From contig CANDYV010000002.1 of NCBI GenBank assembly GCA_947425085.1, forward strand, positions 1 through 49,230: a DNA stretch of 49,230 nt. Direction: 5' to 3'. The notes under the pieces were generated by a model. The model made no database searches. It was not told the origin of the DNA and saw only the letters and a list, made by a program, of their open reading frames with translations. Positions 16,542-25,107 of this stretch are shown here, one piece after another (the first letter of the stretch is position 1; every line of letters begins with the position of its first letter). A program made the position numbers and the translations under genes. The stretch is from an uncultured Candidatus Saccharibacteria bacterium. Lineage in GTDB: Bacteria; Patescibacteriota; Saccharimonadia; Saccharimonadales; Saccharimonadaceae.

Positions 16542-18143
16542 ATGAGTTTATTTAGTTTTGGTTTTGGCAAGAAAAAGGCAAGTAGCGCGGGAACGGATAC
16601 GGCAGCGTTGGCGCAGCGGGCTTTGGATTTTATTACTGAGGGGGTGATTGTGATTGATGAGCGAGGGATGATTAAGTTTGCGAACCCGGCGGCGGCGACG
16701 TTGACTGGATACGACGCGGCAGACACGATTGTCGGGCTGGATTATCAGCTGATTCTCCGACTTCAGACCGAGGAAGGCGCGCCGGTCGAGCCGACACAAT
16801 CGACATTATATACGGCGATTATGACGAATCAAAATTTCACTACGCGGGAATATTGGTTGGTTTCGGCGCAAACGGAACATCGGGTGGCGGTGGCGCTGTC
16901 GTGTATTCCGACCGGCAACGAGCGGGCGGATCGGATTGTGACTTTTCGCGATATTACGAAAGAATTGGCTGAGGAAAACGAGCAAGCGGAGTTTATTTCG
17001 ACGGCTTCACACGAAATGCGGACGCCGGTGGCTTCGATTGAGGGCTATCTCGGGCTGGCTTTGAATCCGCAGACGGCGACGATCGATGCGCGAGCGAAGC
17101 AATACCTCGAGGCGGCGCATTCAGCTTCGCAACATCTCGGACATTTATTTAAGGACTTATTGGACGTGACGAAGCTAGACGACAATCGTTTGAAGGCGCA
17201 TCTGGTGCCAGTGGATGCGGTTGAGGTCGTCCAGAGGATTGCGAGCGAGCGCGAGAAGGACATGCTCGCAAAGAAGTTGAAGTTTAGCTTCGGGACGCCA
17301 GAAGCTCCGGTGTCTTTGGATAAGAAACGGCTGGAGCCAAAGGTTTATATGGCGACGGATATGGACTTTTTGCATGAGATTATTGATAATTTGATTGAGA
17401 ATGCAATTAAATATACGCCAGAAGGGGGCGAGATTTGGGTGAATGCGCGGGGCGATGGCGATAAGGTTCTGATTAATGTGACAGATACTGGCATCGGGAT
17501 TTCCAACGAGGATGCGGGACATATTTTCCAGAAGTTTTATCGAGTAGATAATTCACAAACGCGCCAAATCGGCGGAACAGGGCTGGGGCTTTATCTCGTG
17601 AAGCAGCGAGTCGAGGCGCTTGGCGGCCGGGTTTGGGTCGAAAGTGGATTCGGCGACGGTTCGACGTTCTTTGTTTCCCTGCCGCGGATTTCGGATGCGG
17701 AGTATGAGAAAATGCGGATCGCGTATGAAAATGAACAGATGATTCGGAACTTCGCTGCGGCCGAGCAAGCGCAAGCGGTTCAGGCGGCTGTGCAAGCAGC
17801 ACCGGAGGTACAAGTTGTCGTTGGCTCCGCAAGAGCAGGAGTCGCCGACGCGCAGGGTTCGGTAAATGGGGCTGAAACTAGCGTCGCTGCTCCTCAAGCC
17901 CCCGTGGCTGCTCAGCCGTCGATTGTGGCGCGGAAGCCAATGGCGCAGTCCGATCCGACGGTCGGGGCGAATGAGGGGGTTTTACAACCGCAAGCTGTAA
18001 TTCAGCCGCAGGCGACGGAGACTAGTGGAGGCGCGATGGCGGCCGGGGCGGTTTCGCAATCGACGCAAGTGCCGCATTCGTTGCAACCGCAAGTTTCGCA
18101 AGCGCAACCACAAATTAATAACCCCAATGAGGAGACCGCATGA
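16542..18143 (+). CDS. PAS-domain sensor histidine kinase, no TM segment, low-complexity C-tail
   Basis: FISTASHEMRTPVASI H-box, NLIENAIKYTPEGG N-box, GTGLGL; ORF-track start at 15915 rejected, start MSLFSFGFG at 16542. Confidence 0.93.
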   Translation: MSLFSFGFGKKKASSAGTDTAALAQRALDFITEGVIVIDERGMIKFANPAAATLTGYDAADTIVGLDYQLILRLQTEEGAPVEPTQSTLYTAIMTNQNFTTREYWLVSAQTEHRVAVALSCIPTGNERADRIVTFRDITKELAEENEQAEFISTASHEMRTPVASIEGYLGLALNPQTATIDARAKQYLEAAHSASQHLGHLFKDLLDVTKLDDNRLKAHLVPVDAVEVVQRIASEREKDMLAKKLKFSFGTPEAPVSLDKKRLEPKVYMATDMDFLHEIIDNLIENAIKYTPEGGEIWVNARGDGDKVLINVTDTGIGISNEDAGHIFQKFYRVDNSQTRQIGGTGLGLYLVKQRVEALGGRVWVESGFGDGSTFFVSLPRISDAEYEKMRIAYENEQMIRNFAAAEQAQAVQAAVQAAPEVQVVVGSARAGVADAQGSVNGAETSVAAPQAPVAAQPSIVARKPMAQSDPTVGANEGVLQPQAVIQPQATETSGGAMAAGAVSQSTQVPHSLQPQVSQAQPQINNPNEETA

Positions 18144-18823
18144 GCAAGGTTATGCTAGTCGAAGACGACGATAGTCTTCGCGAGATTTATAGTATTCGTT
18201 TGACCGCTGAGGGCTATACGATTGTGACGGCGAAGGACGGCGAGGAGGCGCTGGCGGTGGCGGTGCGCGAACGGCCGGATTTGATTGTGTCGGACGTAAT
18301 GATGCCGAAAATTTCGGGGTTTGACATGCTCGATATTTTGCGGTCGACGCCAGAGACACAAAATATTAAGGTGATTATGATGACGGCACTGTCGTCGGAG
18401 GATCAGCGAGTGCGGGGCGAGAGCCTAGGGGCGGATCGCTATTTGGTGAAATCACAGGTCGGAATTGAAGATGTAGTAAACGTGGTACATGATGTGCTAG
18501 GCGACCGGGCGGCGGACGGGACGATAAACCCTTCGACGCCAGCCAACGACGTAGCGATGCCAGCCGTAGCGGAGACGGTGATTGAGGTTCCGACGACGCC
18601 AGGCCCAGCCGCAATGCCTCAAACCCCGGTTGCACCAACCCCTACGATGCCTGCTCCTGCGTCGGTGCCTCCAGCCCAGCCTACTAGTGTTCCAGTCCAG
18701 CCTACTAGTGTTCCAGTCCAGCCTACTAGTGTTCCAGTCCAGCCTGTCGAAGCGGCGACTAATCCAGCGGTGCCGGGTTCGCCCGTTGACGGTGCGGCCG
18801 GGACGGTTTCGCCGATGGCATAA
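18140..18823 (+). CDS. Response regulator: REC domain plus Pro/Val-rich tail, no output domain
   Basis: MLVEDDDSLREIY, DLIVSDVMMPKISG, VIMMTALS; ATGA overlap with the kinase gene. Confidence 0.92.
   Translation: MSKVMLVEDDDSLREIYSIRLTAEGYTIVTAKDGEEALAVAVRERPDLIVSDVMMPKISGFDMLDILRSTPETQNIKVIMMTALSSEDQRVRGESLGADRYLVKSQVGIEDVVNVVHDVLGDRAADGTINPSTPANDVAMPAVAETVIEVPTTPGPAAMPQTPVAPTPTMPAPASVPPAQPTSVPVQPTSVPVQPTSVPVQPVEAATNPAVPGSPVDGAAGTVSPMA
18680..18742 (+). repeat. Three exact 21-bp tandem repeats (cctactagtgttccagtccag)
   Basis: Direct inspection; encodes (PTSVPVQ)x3 in the regulator tail. Confidence 0.97.
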
Positions 18824-18839
18824 TCAGCGTTAGGAAGTT

Positions 18840-19523
18840 ATGGAAGGAAAAGTGCGGCTAAACAAGTTTCTGGCGGAGCGCCTTGGGCTATCAAGGCGAC
18901 AGGCGGACGACGCAATCGCGGCGGGCAAGGTTCTCGTCAATGATTCGCCGGCGATTTTAGGGGCGCGTATTGACAAAAATGATAAGGTGTGCTATAATGG
19001 GGTTATAATCCCCTTTGATATGGGCTATCTTTACGTGGGCTTGAATAAACCGGCTGGTTATGTCTGCTCGAGGAAGGCGCAGGGTGAGTTCCCGACGATT
19101 TATGAACTTTTGCCGGCGAAATATCATGACTTGAAGACGGTAGGTCGGCTGGACAAGGATTCTTCAGGGTTGATTTTATTGACGAATGATGGTGATTTCG
19201 CGTTCAAGATGACGCATCCGAGTTTTACGAAGACGAAGATTTATGAAGTGGAGCTGGATCATGCTTTAGAACCGCTGCATCAGCAAGAGATTAGCGATTT
19301 TGGGATTGAGATTGGCGACGGAGTGTCGAAGCTAGGGCTGACGCGATTGGATGATTTGCGCCGGCGTTGGCGGGTTGAGATGATCGAGGGGCGCAACCGG
19401 CAGATTAGGCGGACGTTCGGAGCGCTAGGATATACGGTGACACGGCTGCACCGGACGGCGTTCGGGCCATATCAACTGAGCGGGCTGGAGCCAGGGGAAT
19501 TCGCAGAGGTGAAGAAGGTTTAG
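18840..19523 (+). CDS. Pseudouridine synthase, RsuA/RluB family (S4 domain)
   Basis: VRLNKFLAERLGLSRRQAD S4, GLNKPAGYVCS, VGRLDKDSSGLILLTNDG. Confidence 0.94.
   Translation: MEGKVRLNKFLAERLGLSRRQADDAIAAGKVLVNDSPAILGARIDKNDKVCYNGVIIPFDMGYLYVGLNKPAGYVCSRKAQGEFPTIYELLPAKYHDLKTVGRLDKDSSGLILLTNDGDFAFKMTHPSFTKTKIYEVELDHALEPLHQQEISDFGIEIGDGVSKLGLTRLDDLRRRWRVEMIEGRNRQIRRTFGALGYTVTRLHRTAFGPYQLSGLEPGEFAEVKKV
18970..18998 (+). promoter_or_regulatory. Consensus promoter inside the rsuA-like CDS
   Basis: TTGACAaaaatgataaggtgtgcTATAAT, 17-bp spacer. Confidence 0.5.
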
Positions 19524-19590
19524 AATACGCTATTCCCGGGGATGTTCTTGAGGGGCTAGGCTAGTTGAAGAAAATATTGGAAGACATGCG

Positions 19591-19618
19591 AAGGGCGTCC
19601 CTTGCGGGGCGCCCTTTT
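19591..19618. terminator. Intrinsic terminator between convergent genes
   Basis: AAGGGCGTCCC-TTGC-GGGGCGCCCTTTT. Confidence 0.8.
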
Positions 19619-19630
19619 GGGGAGAGATGA

Positions 19631-20362
19631 TTATTCCTTACTGACACCGTAATAGTCGCGAGCGACTTTGCGGACAGGCGCGTTGCTGTTCACCATCCAT
19701 TCGTAATACTCGCGTTGCGCAAAGACAATGCTGTCCGGGCCATAGGCCTCGAGATATTCAGCATAGTCGCTATCGTCGCCGGGTTTGACCGCGAAGTGTC
19801 CTTTCTCATCAACGGTCGCAATGACGCAATCGGCATAGTGCCGGGCGGCGCGGCGGATGCGCAGGATTTCTACCGAACTCGCAAGGATTCCCAGTGCAGA
19901 GAACAGTAGCATGACGACAGCGGCCGAACAGGCCAACGGTTCGTAGGGGCCAAGAGCAGGACGAACAGCCGGCCAGAGGCAGTAGCATGCGATGAACGTG
20001 GCGCTCATGGCCAGAGCAACCAAGCCTACCTTAAGGTCACGGCAAAAGCGATGGAGGTCTGCAACGCCGGAGGGACGGGGAGGAAACCCAGTCTTGCTCT
20101 TACGACGCTGACCTACGGCGGGCTCTTTTGCGCGACGGAGATAGTAAAGGAATGACCTCCGGCGCAGGCGAGCGACAGGGCTGGCGGGCGGGCGACGACA
20201 GAAGATCAACTCGAACAGGTTCTGGCGGCGACCGCTCTTTGCTTTGATGACGCCAGCAGAGGAGCTGGGCTCAGCTGGAGGCTCGATCTTTGCGTTGTTA
20301 GCCTCAGCCAGAGGTTGGTTCCAGGCGGTGGTGGTAATACGGCAGTCGGCGATGGGATTCAT
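19631..20362 (-). CDS. Hypothetical membrane protein (243 aa), orphan single-gene unit
   Basis: Two predicted TM segments; own promoter (20461-20489); no family recognised. Confidence 0.65.
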   Translation of the reverse strand: MNPIADCRITTTAWNQPLAEANNAKIEPPAEPSSSAGVIKAKSGRRQNLFELIFCRRPPASPVARLRRRSFLYYLRRAKEPAVGQRRKSKTGFPPRPSGVADLHRFCRDLKVGLVALAMSATFIACYCLWPAVRPALGPYEPLACSAAVVMLLFSALGILASSVEILRIRRAARHYADCVIATVDEKGHFAVKPGDDSDYAEYLEAYGPDSIVFAQREYYEWMVNSNAPVRKVARDYYGVSKE

Positions 20363-20460
20363 AAGATCACACTCTCTTTCTTAATTTTTCTTCATGCTCG
20401 GATAGGTTGGGCACGACGCAACCGGGGCGTCATAGACAGGCTATGCGTCCTTATATTTCC

Positions 20461-20489
20461 ATTGTAGCACAGATTATGCTTTTTGTCAA
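20461..20489 (-). promoter_or_regulatory. Promoter TTGACA-N17-TACAAT
   Basis: Minus strand TTGACAaaaagcataatctgtgcTACAATGG. Confidence 0.75.
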
Positions 20490-20490
20490 T

Positions 20491-20588
20491 ACTTAAGCCA
20501 TAAATGGCTTAAGTATTGCTAGCTGCGTTGTTAGGAAGAAAAAGTAAACTTTTTCTTCGCTCACTATCCTCGCTAGGGCAATAGCAAT
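20491..20588. repeat. Structured two-hairpin intergenic element, copy 3
   Basis: Perfect hairpins ACTTAAGCCAT-aa-ATGGCTTAAGT (20491-20514) and GAAGAAAAAGT-aa-ACTTTTTCTTC (20535-20558), enclosing stem ATTGCTA/TAGCAAT. Confidence 0.6.
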
Positions 20589-20603
20589 GAAATAATAAGG
20601 GCG

Positions 20604-22427
20604 CTATTTTATGACAATTTCGGGGTTAAAGTATTGCTGAGGAATTTCGCCAAGACTGAAAGAATAGAAGTAGCTCGAACCGGATTCGGAGTCGTCCTTG
20701 AGATTGATAGTGATGCCGGCGCCACCAGAGAAAATATAAACGAATTCATGGGATTGTTTTTCGGCTTCGGTATAGCAGTGTGGATTCCACGTGCTAGCAC
20801 AAATTTCATGATAGGCTTTTCGTTTGAGGTAGTCTTCCCAACCAATGCTCAGTGCGGGAGAGTCGACCAAGATCCCATCGACGTCTTCAATAATGGCGCC
20901 GGAGTCTGTAATGGCTACGCTTTTCTGCTGGCTACAGACTTCGGTGCTGCCGTCAACTGGAAGTTGGATGACTCGATTTTCGTCATATCGTCCGGCCTTC
21001 AGAGGAGCGAGCCAGTTACGTTGGACTTTTTTATCGATAATAACCTTTCTGTAAACCGAGTCATAGTATGCTTTATCCGTCTCGTTGACGCAAAGAGTTG
21101 CATAACCAATGCGAAGATTATCCCATTTAGTGACTGCGCCACTCGCGGAAACGTAACGAAACTTTCCCTCCTCTCCAGGCGCGGAGAGACCCTTGTTCTT
21201 GAGGTAATCGCGGAAGGCTTGCCGAATTGAGGGCGAGATAATATTGTCCGATGAGATACTCTCTGTGTAGTCGAAGAGGTAGTCGTCAGTCTCTTCGTTA
21301 AGATATTTTTGATAAGAAGTGGGGATCTCGGTGAAAAACGGGTTTGAGGAATCAGATAGTCCGTCTTCGAAGAGTGGGCCATCGGAGCGATAGTTTTTGA
21401 GATAAACTGCGTAGCGAATATTGTCTTTAAGTTCCATCTCAACAACAGTACCGTCATCTAGAACGAAGACAGGACCGAAGCTGTTGAGATAGAAGCGCTT
21501 TTCTCCAGCTAAATATTTCTGTATAGTGTCGATAGTGATTTGCTCAATATTGGCCAGCTGAGCGTCGTAGGTTGCGATGCGTGCGCGAAGATCGTCATAG
21601 GTCTCGCCAGGAGAAGGGCAATACTGTGCGTTGCACTGCGCAGGGTCCGGAAAATATTGCTCGGCGGCGAGGCTTCTCTCAGCATAAAGTCGGTTGAATT
21701 GAATTGAAGTCGAGAGCGAGTCGTAGAAACTATTGAAAAGTAGCGAAGTCAGATTAAGATTCTCCGAAAATAGGTTATTGAAGTTTAACTCTTCGCCGGT
21801 ATTGAGGTCAAAAGTAAAATAGGCGTTGTGCCATGCTCCGGCATCATAATCATACTGTTCGATCGTGAATGACAGAATGTTGAAATAATTCGCCGTAATA
21901 TCCATACTAACGCCATCACGCTCCGGAGCGATATCGTGATATTCTCTAGCTGTCGCTAGAATGCGATTGTTAATTTTGTCTTCGATGGACTTATTCTTCA
22001 GGCCGGAGATTAGGTAGGCGCCCTTTTCCCTACCTTCGGACTGTAGCGTAAAGGCTAGCGGGTTCGGGACGTAATAGCCGTAATAATCGAGATCGTCCAC
22101 CGTATCGAGGATTTCCGCAGAATTTAGCCCGGAAAACTTGTAAGCTTCGACAATAGCGTCCGTATAGACGATTTCCGGAGCAGGCTTCAGCAATAGCGCA
22201 ACGCCGGCAGCGATACCGAGGAGTAGAATCCAGCCGGCGACAAGCAAGGCAACCTTGGCTTTCTTACTCAGCGGTTTCTTTTGGGGTTTAGGTGATGTCG
22301 ATGCTTCTGGCGCTGTGGCGGGTTTGGGAGTAGAATTGCTAGAGTATACATCACCGCCAACAAGTGCAGAGTTAACCTCTGATACAAAATCGACCGCGCC
22401 AGCAGATTTATTTTCCGACTGGGACAT
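20604..22427 (-). CDS. Membrane-anchored protein with DUF3298/RsiV-like region
   Basis: TM VALLVAGWILLLGIAAGVALLL; YFTFDLNTGEELNFNNLFSE resembles DUF3298. Confidence 0.75.
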   Translation of the reverse strand: MSQSENKSAGAVDFVSEVNSALVGGDVYSSNSTPKPATAPEASTSPKPQKKPLSKKAKVALLVAGWILLLGIAAGVALLLKPAPEIVYTDAIVEAYKFSGLNSAEILDTVDDLDYYGYYVPNPLAFTLQSEGREKGAYLISGLKNKSIEDKINNRILATAREYHDIAPERDGVSMDITANYFNILSFTIEQYDYDAGAWHNAYFTFDLNTGEELNFNNLFSENLNLTSLLFNSFYDSLSTSIQFNRLYAERSLAAEQYFPDPAQCNAQYCPSPGETYDDLRARIATYDAQLANIEQITIDTIQKYLAGEKRFYLNSFGPVFVLDDGTVVEMELKDNIRYAVYLKNYRSDGPLFEDGLSDSSNPFFTEIPTSYQKYLNEETDDYLFDYTESISSDNIISPSIRQAFRDYLKNKGLSAPGEEGKFRYVSASGAVTKWDNLRIGYATLCVNETDKAYYDSVYRKVIIDKKVQRNWLAPLKAGRYDENRVIQLPVDGSTEVCSQQKSVAITDSGAIIEDVDGILVDSPALSIGWEDYLKRKAYHEICASTWNPHCYTEAEKQSHEFVYIFSGGAGITINLKDDSESGSSYFYSFSLGEIPQQYFNPEIVIK

Positions 22428-23583
22428 ATCCAGCCTCGCTAGCTACGTATTGACCGCGCCGGGAGAGCATTGCTCGTTTCAGAAGCGCAACGTTTTCGTT
22501 CTCGTCGCCTTTGCGCGTAACTATATAATAGGCGGAGAGAATCGGGTATGTTTCATTTTGGATAGTAGTGTAGGTCGGAGCGACGTCGTTGATGGCGAGG
22601 TATTTTAGATTATCATTATAATACATCGTGTTGACATAATAATAGAAGCCGTAGCCGATAGAGTCAATCGCGTTATCATAAGACGCAACATAGTCGATAA
22701 TACCAGCCATCGAAAGCGTAACTTGTTCTTTGATGGTGGGGATTTTCACTTCTTTGCCCTTAAGTACTAGATTATACAGGCCGGTCTGCGAACCGGAATT
22801 CTCAGGGCGTTGGTAAGCTACAATCTCTGCGTCGTTGCCACCAAGATCTTTCCAATTAGTGATTTCACCGGTGTAAATTTTGACAATATCGTCAAAGGAG
22901 GCGCTGGAGACCGGGTTATTTTTATTAACAAAAAAGGCGAAACCCTCGTTGACTACTTTTGTAACTTCAAGCTCGATTCCCTTTTCGGCAGCGAGAGCAA
23001 GTTCTTCCTCGCTCGGTTCGGTAACAACAATAAGATCAGCTTCGTTGTTAATAAGTTTTACGTAGCCGGGGTGAGTGTTAGAATATTCGATGCCGAGTTC
23101 TTCGGTAGTTTTGCCGGTGAAATTTTTAATGAAAGCATCCGTGAGTGGTTGCGTAGCGAGAGAGGCGTCGATGCGTGGCAAGTTCTCGCTTATAAAAAGA
23201 ATTTCAGAAGAAGTTTCGAGGAACTTTTCGTCGTCTTCCGGAAGATCATTCACAACGACAACCGTTTCTGGTTTCTGAAGAGCCCTCACGAGACAGAAGA
23301 CACTAACAGCAGAACAGAGTGCAAGGACAATCAGTATAACAGGAACGAGAGGAAACTTTTTCTTATTCTTTTGAGAGGATGAAGCGGGCATTGAAGGAGC
23401 TGTCGGATTCGTTTCCGGCGAAGGCTCGGCAGCAAGTTCGGTGGAGAGTTCAGGGATAGCTGAAGCGGCATGACCAGGAACGGTCGGCGCAGCATCAGGT
23501 TCGTTGAATGGAGGCTGGTTATTAATTACGTCTAGGTTATTATTGACGACTGACTTTACATCAGAGTTTTCGTCATCTTTCAT
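22408..23583 (-). CDS. Membrane-anchored PstS-like phosphate-binding protein
   Basis: FDDIVKIYTGEITNWKDLGGNDAEIVAYQRPENSGSQTGL signature; N-terminal TM. Confidence 0.88.
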   Translation of the reverse strand: MKDDENSDVKSVVNNNLDVINNQPPFNEPDAAPTVPGHAASAIPELSTELAAEPSPETNPTAPSMPASSSQKNKKKFPLVPVILIVLALCSAVSVFCLVRALQKPETVVVVNDLPEDDEKFLETSSEILFISENLPRIDASLATQPLTDAFIKNFTGKTTEELGIEYSNTHPGYVKLINNEADLIVVTEPSEEELALAAEKGIELEVTKVVNEGFAFFVNKNNPVSSASFDDIVKIYTGEITNWKDLGGNDAEIVAYQRPENSGSQTGLYNLVLKGKEVKIPTIKEQVTLSMAGIIDYVASYDNAIDSIGYGFYYYVNTMYYNDNLKYLAINDVAPTYTTIQNETYPILSAYYIVTRKGDENENVALLKRAMLSRRGQYVASEAGYVPVGK

Positions 23584-23617
23584 ATAATATATGGTCCTTT
23601 AAAATTTGTAAACAAGG

Positions 23618-25003
23618 CTAGTTCTGGAGGAGTTTGGCGAACTTGCCGCGGAGGCCACCTTCGTCGGGAGAGCCGGCGAGGGTGTCGAGGGCGACACGGA
23701 GCAGGCCGAGAGCGGTGATGTAGGAATGGTCGAGATGGGTCTCAGTCGAATTGTGGACGCCGGGGATATCGGCGGACTCGACGAGATGAATAACTGGACG
23801 ACGGGCGAAAGGGAGCTCCTTGAACCAGTCGGTCGTACTCAAGACTTCCTGAAGCTCGCTGAGACCGGCGCCGCCACCACAGAGGAGGATCTTGTTCGGG
23901 AGCATTTCGGTCAGCTGGAACTCTTCGAGGGTGATTTGGACGCCAGAAAGCCAGACGGCGAGATTGCGCTGGATGGCGAGCATCATCTTGTCCCGGAGGT
24001 CAGCGGGGACTTTGGTCGGATTGTTGACGGAGAGCTTATATTTCTCGGCGGTGTCGAAATCGACGTTGAGAGCTTCGGCGATTTGGTGGGTGAAGCTACG
24101 ACCGCCGATGCCGAACATCTTCGTTCCTTCGACGCCGCCATCATCGACGACGGCAATATCGGTCGTGCCGCCACCGATATCCATGACGATACCGGAGAAA
24201 TTGCTATCAAGCTCGTCGCCGAGGCAAGCGCGGCAAACCGCAAACGGTTCGACAGCGACGGCGAGCAAGTCGAGCGAGAGCTCGGCGCAAACTTTCTCGA
24301 TGGCCGAGATATGGACGAGCGGAGCGAAAGCGGTGTAGAACTGGAGGACGACGTCGGTTCCCTTAAAACCGATTGGGTTGCTGATCTTGTAACCGTCGAT
24401 AGTAATCGAGACGATAGCGGAGTTGATGAGGCGGACTTCAACGTTCGGGTTGTTGGTTTCGTCGGCGATTTCCTTACGGGCGCGCTCCCCGGCGCGATCT
24501 TGGACGCGCTTGATGATGAGCGCCATTTCTTGCTCGGAGAGCGGTTTGTTGCCGCTCTTGCGGCGGTAGCGAACGGTCGACGTGTTGCCTTTGATTAATT
24601 CGCCAGCAATACCGACGACGGTGAGCTTGCTGGTCGTGCCGGCCATTTTTTCGGCTTGGCTAAGGGCTTTTTCACAGACGCTGGCGACGCCGGGAATGTC
24701 GGCGATGGCGCCGGCGTACATGTTGCTGGAATCTTGGTGGGCCTTGCCGATGCCAATGATGTCGAGGCCGTGGTCTTTAGTCTGGCGGGCGATGACGGCT
24801 TTGACGAACTCGGTACCAATGTCGAGGGCAAGAATAGTGCCATCGGAGGCTTTCGGAGGGATGTAATCGGCATCATGAGCGGAGGCAGTATTCGCGGATT
24901 TCGCCGACGGACCATTCGCGCCGTCGTAATCGGTAGTTTTGACGGCTTTAGCGGCGGCTTGAACTTTCGCTTTGGCTGATTTTACTGTATCCAGGAAGCC
25001 CAT
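23618..25003 (-). CDS. PilM/FtsA-like actin-fold ATPase
   Basis: TILALDIGTEFVKAVIA, GIVMDIGGGTTDIAVV, ILLCGGGAGL. Confidence 0.85.
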   Translation of the reverse strand: MGFLDTVKSAKAKVQAAAKAVKTTDYDGANGPSAKSANTASAHDADYIPPKASDGTILALDIGTEFVKAVIARQTKDHGLDIIGIGKAHQDSSNMYAGAIADIPGVASVCEKALSQAEKMAGTTSKLTVVGIAGELIKGNTSTVRYRRKSGNKPLSEQEMALIIKRVQDRAGERARKEIADETNNPNVEVRLINSAIVSITIDGYKISNPIGFKGTDVVLQFYTAFAPLVHISAIEKVCAELSLDLLAVAVEPFAVCRACLGDELDSNFSGIVMDIGGGTTDIAVVDDGGVEGTKMFGIGGRSFTHQIAEALNVDFDTAEKYKLSVNNPTKVPADLRDKMMLAIQRNLAVWLSGVQITLEEFQLTEMLPNKILLCGGGAGLSELQEVLSTTDWFKELPFARRPVIHLVESADIPGVHNSTETHLDHSYITALGLLRVALDTLAGSPDEGGLRGKFAKLLQN

Positions 25004-25107
25004 TTATTTCTCCATTCGGGGTGTCTTGATGATTATAGTTATCCTTAGTTTATATTATACTACACTTTTCGAAATGGCGATATTTAATTCGGCTGGAAAG
25101 TTGCTGA

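Noticed and set aside
18680-18742. Short direct repeats as a CRISPR-like array
   Set aside because: Contiguous 21-bp in-frame coding repeats without spacers.
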